Origin: CAJXMH01 sp040220135
GTDB taxonomy: Bacteria; Bacteroidota; Bacteroidia; Flavobacteriales_E; Vicingaceae
DNA length: 64,000 nt
Reading direction: 5' to 3'
Assembly (NCBI GenBank): GCA_040220135.1
Contig: JAVJTT010000009.1
Coordinates: 248,001-312,000 of the forward strand
Position 1 is the stretch's first letter. The number at the start of each line of letters is the position of its first letter. The notes under the pieces are model-generated. The model ran no database searches. It had not been told where the DNA came from and worked only from the letters and a program-made list of their open reading frames with translations. This document shows, piece by piece, positions 44,578 through 53,600 of this stretch. The translations under genes were made by a program, and so were the position numbers.

Positions 44578-45630
44578 TTAGGCCACGGTTCCTTGACAAC
44601 TAGAGCCAGCACCGGCGGTACAACCATAACAATGCTGATTAATCAAGATTTCTCTTGCTTCTAGTTTATCTAAATCAAAATCATTAATGTGTTGTGTGCT
44701 TGGATCGTCGATCTTCATGTCTAACATTTGGTTAAAATCACAATCGTATATATAACCGTCCCAATCCACTGAAATGGTGTTTCGACACATTATACCACTG
44801 ACTGCAGCCGGATTAAAGGCTGCAACTAGTTTGTCCATGTAGTCCTCATAGTTTTCACTGACCATCAGGTAATCTAAAAATCGACTGATGGGTAAATTGG
44901 TAATGGTGAAAAGATTATTAAAGTCAATGTCAAAATCCTTTTTGAGGTTTCGCTTGTACTCCATTTCTAATTGGGCTTGACCTCCGGGCAAGAAAGCTCC
45001 GGTTGGATTGTAAACCAGATCAAGGCTTAAACCACTTCCTGTTTTGCCATAGCCAACTTCATTTAATTGTTTTAGTGCTTGAATGGATTTGGCAAAAACC
45101 CCCTCTCCCCTTTGTGCATCGGTTTTGCCGGCTTGATAATAAGGTAAAGAAGAAACTACGTGAACGTTATGTTTCTTAAAAAAATCAGGCAGGTCAAAAT
45201 ATTTTTTATTGGCTCGAATAATCGTGAGGTTAGAGCGTACAATAATTTCTTCAACTCCAATCTTAGAGGCTTCTTCCACAAACCATCGGAAATGAGGGTT
45301 CATTTCAGGTGCTCCACCGGTTAAATCTACGGTGGGAATTTTTGTTTCTTCTAAAATATCTAGACAGCGCTGCAGATGCTCTTTGGTCATAATCTCTTTC
45401 CGATCCGGACCGGCATCTACATGGCAGTGCTTACAAACCTGATTGCACATGTAACCCACATTGATTTGAAAAATCTCAATTTTTGTGGGTCGCAGGGGAA
45501 ACTCTCCAAGCGGTTCTAATTGCGCCTTAAAAGTGGGCAACTCTCCATTGAAAGGCTCACCTTCCAATATTCGAATTTGATTTTCTACCTCAGAAAGGTC
45601 GTCTTTTCTTGCTTTTAGCGATTTGATCAT
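44578..45630 (-). CDS. arsS: Arsenosugar radical SAM protein ArsS
   Basis: The product is 350 aa with the radical SAM cluster motif C-NQV-C-KH-C (Cys62, Cys66, Cys69), then VDLTGGAPEMNPHF and a Cys-rich C-terminus (HCYGCTAGAGSSC) typical of ArsS (TIGR04167). ArsS attaches the 5'-deoxyadenosyl group of SAM to trivalent dimethylarsenite, giving 5'-deoxy-5'-dimethylarsinoyl-adenosine. The methyltransferase ArsM, which would supply the substrate, is not in this window. It is second in a four-gene run after the AhpD-like gene (27-base gap). Confidence 0.93.
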   Translation of the reverse strand: MIKSLKARKDDLSEVENQIRILEGEPFNGELPTFKAQLEPLGEFPLRPTKIEIFQINVGYMCNQVCKHCHVDAGPDRKEIMTKEHLQRCLDILEETKIPTVDLTGGAPEMNPHFRWFVEEASKIGVEEIIVRSNLTIIRANKKYFDLPDFFKKHNVHVVSSLPYYQAGKTDAQRGEGVFAKSIQALKQLNEVGYGKTGSGLSLDLVYNPTGAFLPGGQAQLEMEYKRNLKKDFDIDFNNLFTITNLPISRFLDYLMVSENYEDYMDKLVAAFNPAAVSGIMCRNTISVDWDGYIYDCDFNQMLDMKIDDPSTQHINDFDLDKLEAREILINQHCYGCTAGAGSSCQGTVA

Positions 45631-45657
45631 ACAGATCCTTTTTTGCTTTTTCTAATT

Positions 45658-45993
45658 CTACATTGAAAGCTTTTTAGCTTTATTCATCATTTGCACTCCA
45701 TGCACCATAGAAGCTCCTCCACGTATAGCACCTGCCACATGCACCGCTTCCATCATCATGGCTTCGTTACATCCTTTTTGCATGGCATCTTCAGTGTATG
45801 CATCAATACAATAAGGACATTGAACGGCATGAGCTACTCCTAAAGCGATGAGTGACTTTTCTCTTTCCGTTAAGGCACCTTCTTTAAACACTTCGCCATA
45901 CCAGTCGAAGAATTTTTCGGCTAGTTTAGGTTCAAATTCTGCAATCTCTCCGAATTTTTTAAGGTCTTTAGGGTTGTAGTAGGACTTCTCCAT
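45658..45993 (-). CDS. Arsenosugar-associated AhpD-like carboxymuconolactone decarboxylase-family protein
   Basis: The product is 111 aa with the AhpD-like fold. The redox motif is CPYC (Cys59, Cys62), but the downstream His of AhpD (C-x-x-C-x-x-x-H) is Tyr66 here. It matches the type called arsenosugar biosynthesis-associated peroxidase-like protein (TIGR04169), always found beside arsS. It may deal with arsenic thiol chemistry or a peroxide by-product; the exact role is unknown. It is the first gene of the run, and its 5' end is close to an 18-base palindrome in the upstream gap. Confidence 0.9.
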   Translation of the reverse strand: MEKSYYNPKDLKKFGEIAEFEPKLAEKFFDWYGEVFKEGALTEREKSLIALGVAHAVQCPYCIDAYTEDAMQKGCNEAMMMEAVHVAGAIRGGASMVHGVQMMNKAKKLSM

Positions 45994-46120
45994 GGGTTTT
46001 GTTTTTGGGTTTAATTATGAAACAAACGACGAACCGAATGTTTTGGATTCATTTTTTGAGAAGTTCCAAATTAAGGATTTAAAATCGCCTTTACTCATTC
46101 TTTATATGGCTTTAGAGGCT

Positions 46121-46138
46121 CTCCCTGAATTCAGGGAG
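46121..46138. promoter_or_regulatory. 18-base perfect palindrome in a divergent intergenic gap
   Basis: CTCCCTGAATTCAGGGAG is self-complementary over all 18 bases. It sits in the 226-base gap between the divergent AhpD-like gene and the secreted 129-aa gene. No T-tract follows on either strand, so a terminator is unlikely. It could be an operator for a dimeric regulator, such as one sensing arsenic, but no regulator gene is adjacent. Confidence 0.4.
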
Positions 46139-46219
46139 GAAGCTATTTCACTATATCTAGTGGCAAAACACAAGCGCCTGACAATCACCTTTGTGTCATA
46201 ATCTTTTAAAACAGTCATC

Positions 46220-46609
46220 ATGAAAAAATTTAGTCTCATTATCAGTTTTCTTTTCATCCTTCAAACAACCCCTTTTGCTCAAGGAAACGACCTTAAAGCC
46301 AACCAAGTTGAACTGAACTGCAAAGAAGCAGATGGAATTACCCTCTTACAATGGACTTCGAATCGTGAAGTGAACACCAGCTATTATTTAATTGAAAAAT
46401 CGGTAGATGGAAAAGCCTTTGAAACCATAGGAAAAGTAAAAGCAGGGAGCTCAACTTATTCAACTACCCATTATGAATTTGAAGACATTGCCAAGGAAGA
46501 AATATTTGTAAAATATCGCTTAAAATTGATCTTAATGGATGGTCAGTCGATCTCTATTTTAGACCACCGCACTAAGCCAGGCTACGACCTCACCAAGGTG
46601 GGGCAATAA
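46220..46609 (+). CDS. Small secreted fibronectin-like protein
   Basis: The product is 129 aa with a signal peptide (MKKFSLIISFLFILQTTPFAQ). The mature 108 residues resemble the short beta-sandwich module often found just before T9SS sorting domains: LLQWTSNREVNTSYYLIEKS, VDGKAFETIGKVKAG, YEFEDIA and VKYRLKLILMDGQ. Here the module stands alone with no sorting domain or lipid anchor, so it should stay in the periplasm. The next gene starts 45 bases on, suggesting a shared transcript with the kinase operon. Confidence 0.7.
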   Translation: MKKFSLIISFLFILQTTPFAQGNDLKANQVELNCKEADGITLLQWTSNREVNTSYYLIEKSVDGKAFETIGKVKAGSSTYSTTHYEFEDIAKEEIFVKYRLKLILMDGQSISILDHRTKPGYDLTKVGQ

Positions 46610-46654
46610 TCAAAATATTGTTGTAGTATTGTCAAACACACTAAACCATTTAAA

Positions 46655-47389
46655 ATGTCAGAAACCTCACCCTTACAAGCCCCTTTAGCAGTTGGCACCA
46701 TGTTCGTGCAAGCAAGCGGAAACGAAGATATTCATTATGTATTTGGAGTAGCAAATTTTAGATACTCTTCTTCCTTTAACGTTGAAATTGATCACTACGA
46801 TTTTGACAATGATGTAATCGTCTATAAATACACCTACACGACAGACCCGACTGAAGATAGTCCCATTGTTAGTGAAACACTTCCAGTTTTTTTCCCAAAA
46901 AGAAATGTGCAGGGAGCATTAGTTGTCCCAAAAGGTGTTGTCGTAATTAATGCAAACGATTCAAAACAAAAGAAATCAGGCAAAGTAAAAACAAGTACAC
47001 CTGTTGTTAGACCTGTAGAAAAGGACCCAAAACCTATTCCGGGTATTAAAGGCATTAACCTTGCTGAAGTTTCAGAAGATGAGCCGAGGTGGTTTATCTC
47101 TCAAAACACCGTACCACTTGAAGATAACAGCACGGTTGAATACTATGTGGTCTTTATCATCTCAAAGACGAACCAGCTAAACCTAAGAGAGTTAGCCTAT
47201 TCAGAAACTGACACAATTAGCTGCGAATACGATGGCCGGGAAGACCCACCCGAGAATCCTGAGTCTATTGCTGCAGTAGCTTTAGTAGATTCTACACTAA
47301 ATCAATTCACGGAAGTTACACTAGGAGGAAGCACCAAAGAACTCAACTATTCGGACCCGGAACCTACTCCTTTTTACTTTAGTGAATAA
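46655..47389 (+). CDS. Unrecognised acidic protein coupled to a histidine kinase gene
   Basis: The product is 244 aa with no signal peptide, no membrane segment and no family I recognise. It reads as beta-rich, with a central Lys/Pro spacer (KQKKSGKVKTSTPVVRPVEK) between two beta-rich halves (about 10-95 and 135-240). Its only cysteine (SCEYDG) is in the second half. The TAATG junction means its stop overlaps the kinase start by one base, so they are translated together and probably share a job. The acidic composition of the C-terminus (DPPENPES) is unlike its neighbours. Confidence 0.55.
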   Translation: MSETSPLQAPLAVGTMFVQASGNEDIHYVFGVANFRYSSSFNVEIDHYDFDNDVIVYKYTYTTDPTEDSPIVSETLPVFFPKRNVQGALVVPKGVVVINANDSKQKKSGKVKTSTPVVRPVEKDPKPIPGIKGINLAEVSEDEPRWFISQNTVPLEDNSTVEYYVVFIISKTNQLNLRELAYSETDTISCEYDGREDPPENPESIAAVALVDSTLNQFTEVTLGGSTKELNYSDPEPTPFYFSE

Positions 47390-49320
47390 TGCACTTTTCT
47401 CGCTTGTTAAGCCTACTAATCTTGCCCTTACTTCTTTGGAGTAAAGGCATTTTAGCTGGCAACAAAGAGCGTATTCTTGAAAAGAGTGAACGTGCCTTCC
47501 ACTTACAACAAAACTATCCTGACTCTTCTTTAAAGCTTGCGCGTGCATTTTTAGTAGAATCAGAAGAAATTGGTTTTAAAAAAGGAATAGGTGATGCCTA
47601 CGTTCGAATTGGATCTATTTTAAACCTGAAAGGGAAAAATGATTCAGCATTATTTTATTTGGAGCAAGCCTTTTCCATTAGGCAAAGTTTAAAGGATGAA
47701 ACCGGCGCAGCCTCCACCTTGCGATTAATCGGTTATGTTTATGGCAATACCGGAAAGCTAGATGAGGCTTACTCTGCCTTTTTAAAAAGTATCGGATTAA
47801 TTGAAAAAACACAAGATACCGCTTTGATAGTCTCGAATTATCTGGAAATGGCTCACTTTTTAATTGACTACCAAGAAATTGAAAAGGCAAAATCAATTTA
47901 TGATACGGCACTAAATTTAGCCATAGGGATCAATGATTCCTTAATCCTATCATACTGTTATGGAGGCTTAGGCAAATACCACATTAGCAAACAAGAACAC
48001 AAAAAGGCACTCGAATACTATTTGAAGGCAGCCGACCTAAAGCAGAATAAATTCAGTAAAGTAGAGCTAGCAGGAACTTATAATAACATTGCGGTCTGCT
48101 ACGATTATCTTGAGCAATATGTATTAGCCAAAACCTTTTATAAAAAGGCGCTTAAAATTTATAAAAGTGTTGATTTTAAGAATGATGAATCAATGGCTTT
48201 TTACAATATTGGTATCTGCTTTTATAATCAGAACAAAATGGATAGCGCCATCTTTTATTTAAACCAGTCCGCAAAACTTGATTCTGCTTTAAAAGACATT
48301 GAATCAGAAGCAACTACTTACTTAGACATTTCAGATTCGTATCTCAGTTTGGGTAATTATGAAAAGGCTTATGCATTTTCTGAAAAGTACAGAATACTTC
48401 ATGATAGCCTACTAAATGCTTCTAAAATTCAGAGCATAGCTGAAATGCAAACCAAGTATGAAACGGAGAAGAAAGTGCAACGAATTGAGTTGCTCAATCA
48501 AAAAAATAAAGCTCAACAAGCAGAACGAAATTTTATGCTGGCTATCTCTGTGGTTTTGTTACTGGCCTTTATTGCGCTTGGGATCTACTTTATTCAACGC
48601 AATCGGATTGCCAAACGAAATGCTCGCATTGCCCAGCAAGAAATGGAAGCAGTATTAGACGAACAGGAAATCAAAACCTATAATGCAATGTTGGAAGGAC
48701 AAGAAGAAGAACGCATGCGAATTGCCACCGATCTACACGATCGATTGGGCAGTATGCTTTCTACCATTAAACTGATGTTTAGCTCGTTGGAAGAAAAAGT
48801 TGACAAAGCCCAAACTGAAAATGAAAGCCAATATGCCAAGGCCAATGATTTACTGGACCAAGCTTGCACGGAAGTGAGAAGCATTTCACATAATTTAGGC
48901 ACCGGCATGGTGGCCAACTTTGGGCTAAGCAGAGCTATGGAAGAGCTTTGTGAAAGCATCGACCAAACCGGCAAAGTGAAATGTCGGTTTTTGGCTCATA
49001 ACTTAGCTGATGGCTACAAATTAGAAACCGAAATTAACCTTTACCGCATTACACAAGAAGCGCTAAACAATGCCATTAAGCACGCAAAAGCGAAAAGCAT
49101 TTCGGTGCAATTAAACGATTTGGGAGAAGAGCTGAGTTTACAAATTGAAGATGATGGAGCAGGTTTTGAAATCAAGAAGGTCAAAGCCACAGAAGGAATG
49201 GGCCTAGGAAATCTAGAAAAGAGAGCCAAAAAAATTGGCGGGACTTTACACTTGGATTCTAACCCCGGCAGAGGAACCACCATAATCGTTGAAGTACCCT
49301 TAAACACAGAAACAGCATGA
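47389..49320 (+). CDS. TPR-containing sensor histidine kinase (HisKA_3 / NarX-LytS type)
   Basis: The product is 643 aa: signal peptide, periplasmic TPR region (about 35-360, e.g. ALEYYLKAADLKQNK, ALKIYKS), one membrane helix (about 380-402) and a cytoplasmic kinase. The phospho-acceptor is His450 in TDLHDRLGSMLS, the N box is ITQEALNNAIKHA, and the G boxes are DDGAGFEI, GMGLGNLEKRAKK and PGRGTTIIV. It lacks an obvious ligand-binding domain, so the TPRs may sense a protein partner. It is coupled by overlaps to the unknown gene before it and the regulator after it. Confidence 0.92.
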   Translation: MHFSRLLSLLILPLLLWSKGILAGNKERILEKSERAFHLQQNYPDSSLKLARAFLVESEEIGFKKGIGDAYVRIGSILNLKGKNDSALFYLEQAFSIRQSLKDETGAASTLRLIGYVYGNTGKLDEAYSAFLKSIGLIEKTQDTALIVSNYLEMAHFLIDYQEIEKAKSIYDTALNLAIGINDSLILSYCYGGLGKYHISKQEHKKALEYYLKAADLKQNKFSKVELAGTYNNIAVCYDYLEQYVLAKTFYKKALKIYKSVDFKNDESMAFYNIGICFYNQNKMDSAIFYLNQSAKLDSALKDIESEATTYLDISDSYLSLGNYEKAYAFSEKYRILHDSLLNASKIQSIAEMQTKYETEKKVQRIELLNQKNKAQQAERNFMLAISVVLLLAFIALGIYFIQRNRIAKRNARIAQQEMEAVLDEQEIKTYNAMLEGQEEERMRIATDLHDRLGSMLSTIKLMFSSLEEKVDKAQTENESQYAKANDLLDQACTEVRSISHNLGTGMVANFGLSRAMEELCESIDQTGKVKCRFLAHNLADGYKLETEINLYRITQEALNNAIKHAKAKSISVQLNDLGEELSLQIEDDGAGFEIKKVKATEGMGLGNLEKRAKKIGGTLHLDSNPGRGTTIIVEVPLNTETA

Positions 49321-49952
49321 TTAAAGTAATTGTGGTGGACGACCACCAAATGTTTATTGACGGGATAGAGGAATTAATCAAGAGCATGCCTGATGTGGAA
49401 GTGGTTGGTGAAGCCAACAATGGGGTTGACTTGATCGACCTGCTAAGTAAACAAGCGGCAGATGTGATCTTGATGGATGTAAACATGCCCAAAATGGACG
49501 GCTACGAAGCCACTAAAAAAGTAGCAGCAGACTACCCTGAAAGCAAAGTAATCATGCTTACCATGCATGACTCTTCCCAATACATTCAAAAGCTGATCAA
49601 AGCTGGGGCAAGCGGCTACATCTTAAAAAACACCGGGAAAGCAGAATTGCAAGAAGCCATAGAAACGGTAGCCAAAGGAGAAAACTACTACAGCCAAACT
49701 GTAACCCAACGCATTATGGAAGGCTTACAAAAAAAGGAAAAACAAAAAAGCAGTCAAGTAGAACTGACGGAACGCGAAAAAGACGTTTTAAAATTGATTG
49801 CCGAAGAATTTACTACCCACGAAATTGCTGACAAGCTATGCATCAGCCACCACACGGTAGAATCTCACCGCAAAAATTTAATTGCCAAACTGGGCGTACG
49901 CAACATTGCCGGTTTGGTAAAGTATGCGGTGGAGAATGGGGTTTTGGATTGA
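49317..49952 (+). CDS. NarL/FixJ-family response regulator
   Basis: The product is 211 aa with an N-terminal receiver (VVDDHQMF, phospho-acceptor Asp54 in LMDVNMPKMDG, Lys in LKNTGKAEL) and a C-terminal LuxR-type helix-turn-helix (LTEREKDVLKLIAEE, HHTVESHRKNLIAKLG). It is the DNA-binding partner of the upstream kinase, whose stop overlaps its start by 4 bases. Its target genes are unknown; the genes at 46220 and 46655 are natural first candidates. A long gene-free island follows. Confidence 0.94.
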   Translation: MIKVIVVDDHQMFIDGIEELIKSMPDVEVVGEANNGVDLIDLLSKQAADVILMDVNMPKMDGYEATKKVAADYPESKVIMLTMHDSSQYIQKLIKAGASGYILKNTGKAELQEAIETVAKGENYYSQTVTQRIMEGLQKKEKQKSSQVELTEREKDVLKLIAEEFTTHEIADKLCISHHTVESHRKNLIAKLGVRNIAGLVKYAVENGVLD

Positions 49953-50071
49953 GGAAACTTAAGGGCAGGCCGACTCGTCTCTATTTCTAGAATAAAATTG
50001 TTAAATGGCAACTTTAGACTAAAAGTCCTTAATTGCACGTACTAGAAGCCCGCGCTAACCAAAAGTATTGC

Positions 50072-50126
50072 AACAAAAAACCCTGAATGCTATCACATTC
50101 AGGGTCTCTAAGACTTTCCGTTGTCC
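50072..50126 (-). repeat. Direct repeat copy 1 (tRNA-Gln trailer)
   Basis: It matches 50405-50460 with about three differences. It contains a hairpin terminator (CCCTGAATG paired with CATTCAGGG, minus-strand T run) and ends in the last bases of a tRNA-Gln acceptor stem (TTGTCC). The matching tRNA body beyond it is interrupted. Confidence 0.8.
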
Positions 50127-50189
50127 TTGCCTTTGCGTAGCTCCTTCTCCGTAGTTCTACGAAGGTGATGCCGCTTCGGCGAAGCAAGG
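50125..50189. repeat. REP-like palindromic insertion in a tRNA-Gln remnant
   Basis: A 65-base element has inverted ends CCTTGC and GCAAGG and internal imperfect palindromes (CTTCTCCGTAGTTCTACGAAG and GCTTCGGCGAAGC). It splits the tRNA sequence between TGTC and CGACTAGGGC. Its local G+C content is higher than that of its surroundings. From memory, similar palindromes occur in many Bacteroidota genomes. Confidence 0.6.
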
Positions 50190-50296
50190 CGACTAGGGCC
50201 CGGCTCCGGTTCACTGCAGTTAAGCTTTCCTGCCCGAATAAATGAAGCAATTCAGTTAGGCGGGTCGCCCTAGTCTAATGCCATTCTGTTTAACAA

Positions 50297-50330
50297 AAAA
50301 GCTCCAATTGCTTGCACAATCAGAGCTTTT
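50297..50330 (-). terminator. Second minus-strand hairpin terminator
   Basis: AAAAGCTC pairs with GAGCTTTT, and an inner ATTG/CAAT extends the stem. A run of six T follows on the minus strand. It sits just beyond the 16-base tRNA-Gln remnant at 50343-50358, as the intact tRNA's own terminator does. Confidence 0.65.
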
Positions 50331-50342
50331 ATTCCTTTCTGT

Positions 50343-50358
50343 TGTCCGACTAGGGCTC
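50343..50358 (-). pseudogene. tRNA-Gln 3'-end remnant
   Basis: These 16 bases are identical to 50456-50471 of the intact tRNA-Gln (acceptor stem and start of the T arm). The rest of the tRNA is missing, replaced by a REP-like element (TCCCTTCGACAAGCTCAGGA). Confidence 0.65.
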
Positions 50359-50376
50359 CCTTCGACAAGCTCAGGA
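50357..50376. repeat. REP-like short element
   Basis: The sequence TCCCTTCGACAAGCTCAGGA is a motif I recall as a frequent intergenic repeat in Bacteroidota genomes. It abuts the broken tRNA-Gln remnant. A genome-wide count would confirm it. Confidence 0.45.
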
Positions 50377-50408
50377 TAAACCTCTTCACCCTTCATTCAA
50401 GGACAATA

Positions 50409-50440
50409 AAAAAACCCTGAATGCTATCACATTCAGGGCT
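50409..50440 (-). terminator. Terminator of the intact tRNA-Gln
   Basis: CCCTGAATG pairs with CATTCAGGG around a 6-base loop, followed on the minus strand by seven T. It starts about 16 bases after the 3' end of the tRNA. Confidence 0.85.
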
Positions 50441-50455
50441 TCTAAGACTTTCCGT

Positions 50456-50527
50456 TGTCCGACTAGGGCTCGAACCTAGACTCTTCTGGACCAAAACCAG
50501 ACGTGTTGCCAGTTACACCATCGGACA
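50456..50527 (-). tRNA. tRNA-Gln (anticodon TTG)
   Basis: The 72-base gene folds as a normal cloverleaf. The acceptor stem TGTCCGA pairs with TCGGACA, the anticodon arm is TCTGG-TTTTGGT-CCAGA with anticodon TTG, and the T arm is TAGG-TTCGAGC-CCTA. The 3' CCA is not encoded. A TAnnTTTG box lies just upstream and a terminator downstream, so it is transcribed alone. Glutamine is assigned from the anticodon. Confidence 0.95.
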
Positions 50528-50545
50528 GTTTCCCTCGCGGGTCGA

Positions 50546-50553
50546 CAAAATTA
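50546..50553 (-). promoter_or_regulatory. -7 promoter box of tRNA-Gln
   Basis: Read on the minus strand the site is TAATTTTG, an exact TAnnTTTG match, 18 bases upstream of the tRNA 5' end. No -33 TTG is seen at the usual spacing. Confidence 0.5.
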
Positions 50554-50663
50554 GAAAAATTCTTTAATACTTTTTATTCATTCTTAACAAAATGTTCTAA
50601 CCCATGATTCCATTAAGTTTTTTAAATTCGCGCTTTACTCTAGATTGAAGTTAACCTCAGCTC

Positions 50664-53600
50664 ATGACAAATTTTAGAAAACTGAATCTTACCGCAGGAT
50701 GGATAACTTGGTTAATAGCAACCATAGTTTACTTGCTAACCATTGAACCAACCACAAGTTTTTGGGATTGCGGTGAATTTATTGCTACAGCCTATAAATT
50801 AGAAGTTGGCCACCCCCCGGGAGCCCCACTCTTTATGATGCTGGCGCGTTTTTTTAGTTTGTTTAGCTCTGCGGAAAATGCTGCCATGATGGTGAATATC
50901 ATGTCTGCATTAGCCAGTTCCTTTACCATTCTATTTTTATTCTGGACCATTACTTCTTTTGGTCGAAAAATCGCGCTAAAAAGTGGCGAATTCACCCAGG
51001 GTAAGCTTTTAGCGGTTATTGGCAGCGGTGTAGTCGGGGCATTAGCCTATACCTTTTCAGAGTCATTTTGGTTCTCGGCTGTTGAAGGTGAGGTGTATGC
51101 CCTATCTTCTTTATTTACAGCAGTGGTTTTCTGGGCCATTTTGAAATGGGAAGGTGCAGCAGACAAAAGTCATCACCTTAAGTGGTTGGTATTGATTGCT
51201 TACTTAATGGGATTGTCTATCGGAGTCCACCTTTTGAACTTATTGGCTGTTCCGGCTATTGTGTTGGTTTTTTACTTCAGAAAATACAAAGCCACTCCCA
51301 AAGGAATTATCGGAGCATTGGCGATTTCTGTGCTAATTCTTGCTACTATTCAGTATGGTATTATTCCAGGTGCTATCATCATTGCTTCTAAGTTTGAGTT
51401 AATGTTTACCAATGGCTTCGGTCTGCCTTTTAATACCGGCTTTATCTTTTACCTTCTACTCTTAGTTGGACTAATTGTATTCGGATTACACAAAACACAA
51501 AAAGATAAAAAAGTGGTAGCCAACACTATTATTCTTTGTGTGAGCGCCATTTTATTAGGTTACTCTTCCTTTGCGGTTATTCTGATTCGCTCTAATGCAA
51601 ATACTCCGATGGATGAGAATAACCCAGAAAACGTATTTACTTTCCTTTCTTACTTAAATCGAGAACAGTATGGCGATCGTCCACTTTTCAACGGTCACTC
51701 CTTTAACTCTCCTTTAGATGTCAAAGAGCCTTACAAAGATGGTTCTCCGCTTTACTTCCAAGACAAGGAAGCAGGCAAATACATTGTAACTGATGAACGC
51801 AAAAGCTCAGTTCCAAATTATGACAGTCGCTTTCTAACTATTTTACCTAGAATGTGGAGCCAAGAAGGGAAGCACAAGTCACATTACAAACGTTGGTCGA
51901 ATTTCGAAGGAAACCCTATCCGCTATCAAGATGGAAGCGGCCAAACCAAAGTAATCAACACCCCAACCGTTGGTGAAAACATGACCTATCTATTTCGCTA
52001 TCAACTAGGTTGGATGTATTGGCGATACTTTATGTGGAATTTCTCGGGAAGACAAAACGACATTCAAGGCCACGGCAATACGGTACATGGTAATTGGATC
52101 TCCGGCATAAAATTTTTAGATGAAGCCCGTTTAGGCAGTCAAGATAATTTACCGGAATTCATTTCTGATAATCCTGCCCATAATAAATATTACATGCTGC
52201 CCTTTTTATTGGGCTTAATTGGCTTGGTTTTTCAATTTAGCAAAGACAAGAAAGACGGCATGATTGTCGGGCTGCTTTTCTTCTTTACCGGTATTGCCAT
52301 TGTACTCTACCTGAATCAATACCCCTTGCAGCCAAGGGAGCGTGATTACGCCTATGCTGCCTCCTTTTATGCTTTTGCCATTTGGATTGGTCTTGGAGTG
52401 TACGGCATATTTGATTTATTGAAAGACAAAATGCCCTCTAAAATTAGTGCCATTGCGGTAAGTTTGGCTTGCTTGGTCTTAGTACCGGGACTTCTCGCTT
52501 CTGAGAACTGGGACGATCATAGCAGAGCTGATCGATACACCGGCCGTGATTTTGCTAAAAACTACTTAGACTCCTGTGAACCCAATGCCATTTTGTTTAC
52601 CAATGGAGATAACGATACTTTCCCGCTTTGGTATGTGCAAGAAGTTGAAGAATATCGTACCGATGTCAGAGTGATCAATCTAAGTTTATTAAATACCGAT
52701 TGGTACATTAACCAGATGCGCAGAAAAGCCTACGACTCTGATCCTGTGCCTATGACCTTACCTGAGAAAAAAATCAGACAAGGCACCAACGACTATTTGC
52801 CGGTTTATGAAAGAAAGCAAATTAAAGGACACATTGATGTTGATGATTTGATGAGCTTTATTAACAGTGATAATTCACAGACTAAAATTCCGGTGAGTAG
52901 CGGTAAAAAAATCGATTACATTCCCACTAAAAGCTTGAAAGTGTCAGTTGACAGAGATAAAGTCATTGCCAACGGCACCGTACCAAAGGAAAAGGCTGAT
53001 CAAATTGTCGATATCAAGTGGAAGATCAAGAAGAATTATGTTTTGAAAAACGATTTGACCATTCTTGACATCTTGGCGGCTAACGATTGGGAACGCCCCA
53101 TCTATTTTGCTAGCACAACCGGCCTTGCAAGCTACATTGGGCTAGAAGATTATTTCCGAGCTGAAGGCATGACCTACCGTCTGGTGCCCCTAAAGAAAGA
53201 AGGCAGAGGCGACGGAAACCCAGGCTTTGTAAATTCCGACATCTTGTATGAAAGGTTGATGAATGACTTCCATTGGGGGGGCATGGACAGCAACAACATC
53301 TACATGGATGAAACCAATCGTAGGATGACCATGAGCCTCCGAATAACCTTCTCTAGATTAGCAGACAAATTGATTGAAGAGAATAAAACAGAGAAGGCGA
53401 AAGAGGTAATCGATAAAGCATTTGAAGTAATGCCGGAAGAAAATGTTCCTTACGATGTTTTTGTTATGTATTTAACAGAAAATTATTATGCAATTGGGGA
53501 AACTGAAAAAGCGAATGCTCTAATTAGAAGGTTGGCAGACATTTACGAAAAAGAGCTGAACTACTACTTGAGCCTAGATCCTAAGTTTGCACGAGGTTTG

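Larger units (their letters stand above)
49953..50455. other. Gene-free repeat island with tRNA-Gln remnants
   Basis: No credible coding region lies in these 503 bases. They hold a 55-base direct repeat of the tRNA-Gln downstream region (50072-50126 and 50405-50460), three hairpin terminators on the minus strand, two broken copies of the tRNA-Gln 3' end and at least two REP-like palindromes. Nothing is recognised between 49953 and 50071. Confidence 0.75.

Noticed and set aside
45992..46201. 69-codon open frame overlapping the start of the AhpD-like gene
   Set aside because: It shares the start region of a divergent gene, crosses the palindrome and has no recognisable motif or signal; it is more likely promoter DNA.
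50072..50460. CRISPR array
   Set aside because: Only two near-identical 55-base copies occur, about 330 bases apart, each with a terminator and tRNA end; there is no regular spacer pattern and no cas gene.
49953..50663. Genomic island or prophage attachment site at the tRNA
   Set aside because: tRNA fragments are present, but no integrase, phage or transfer gene lies near, and flanking genes are ordinary housekeeping or signalling genes.
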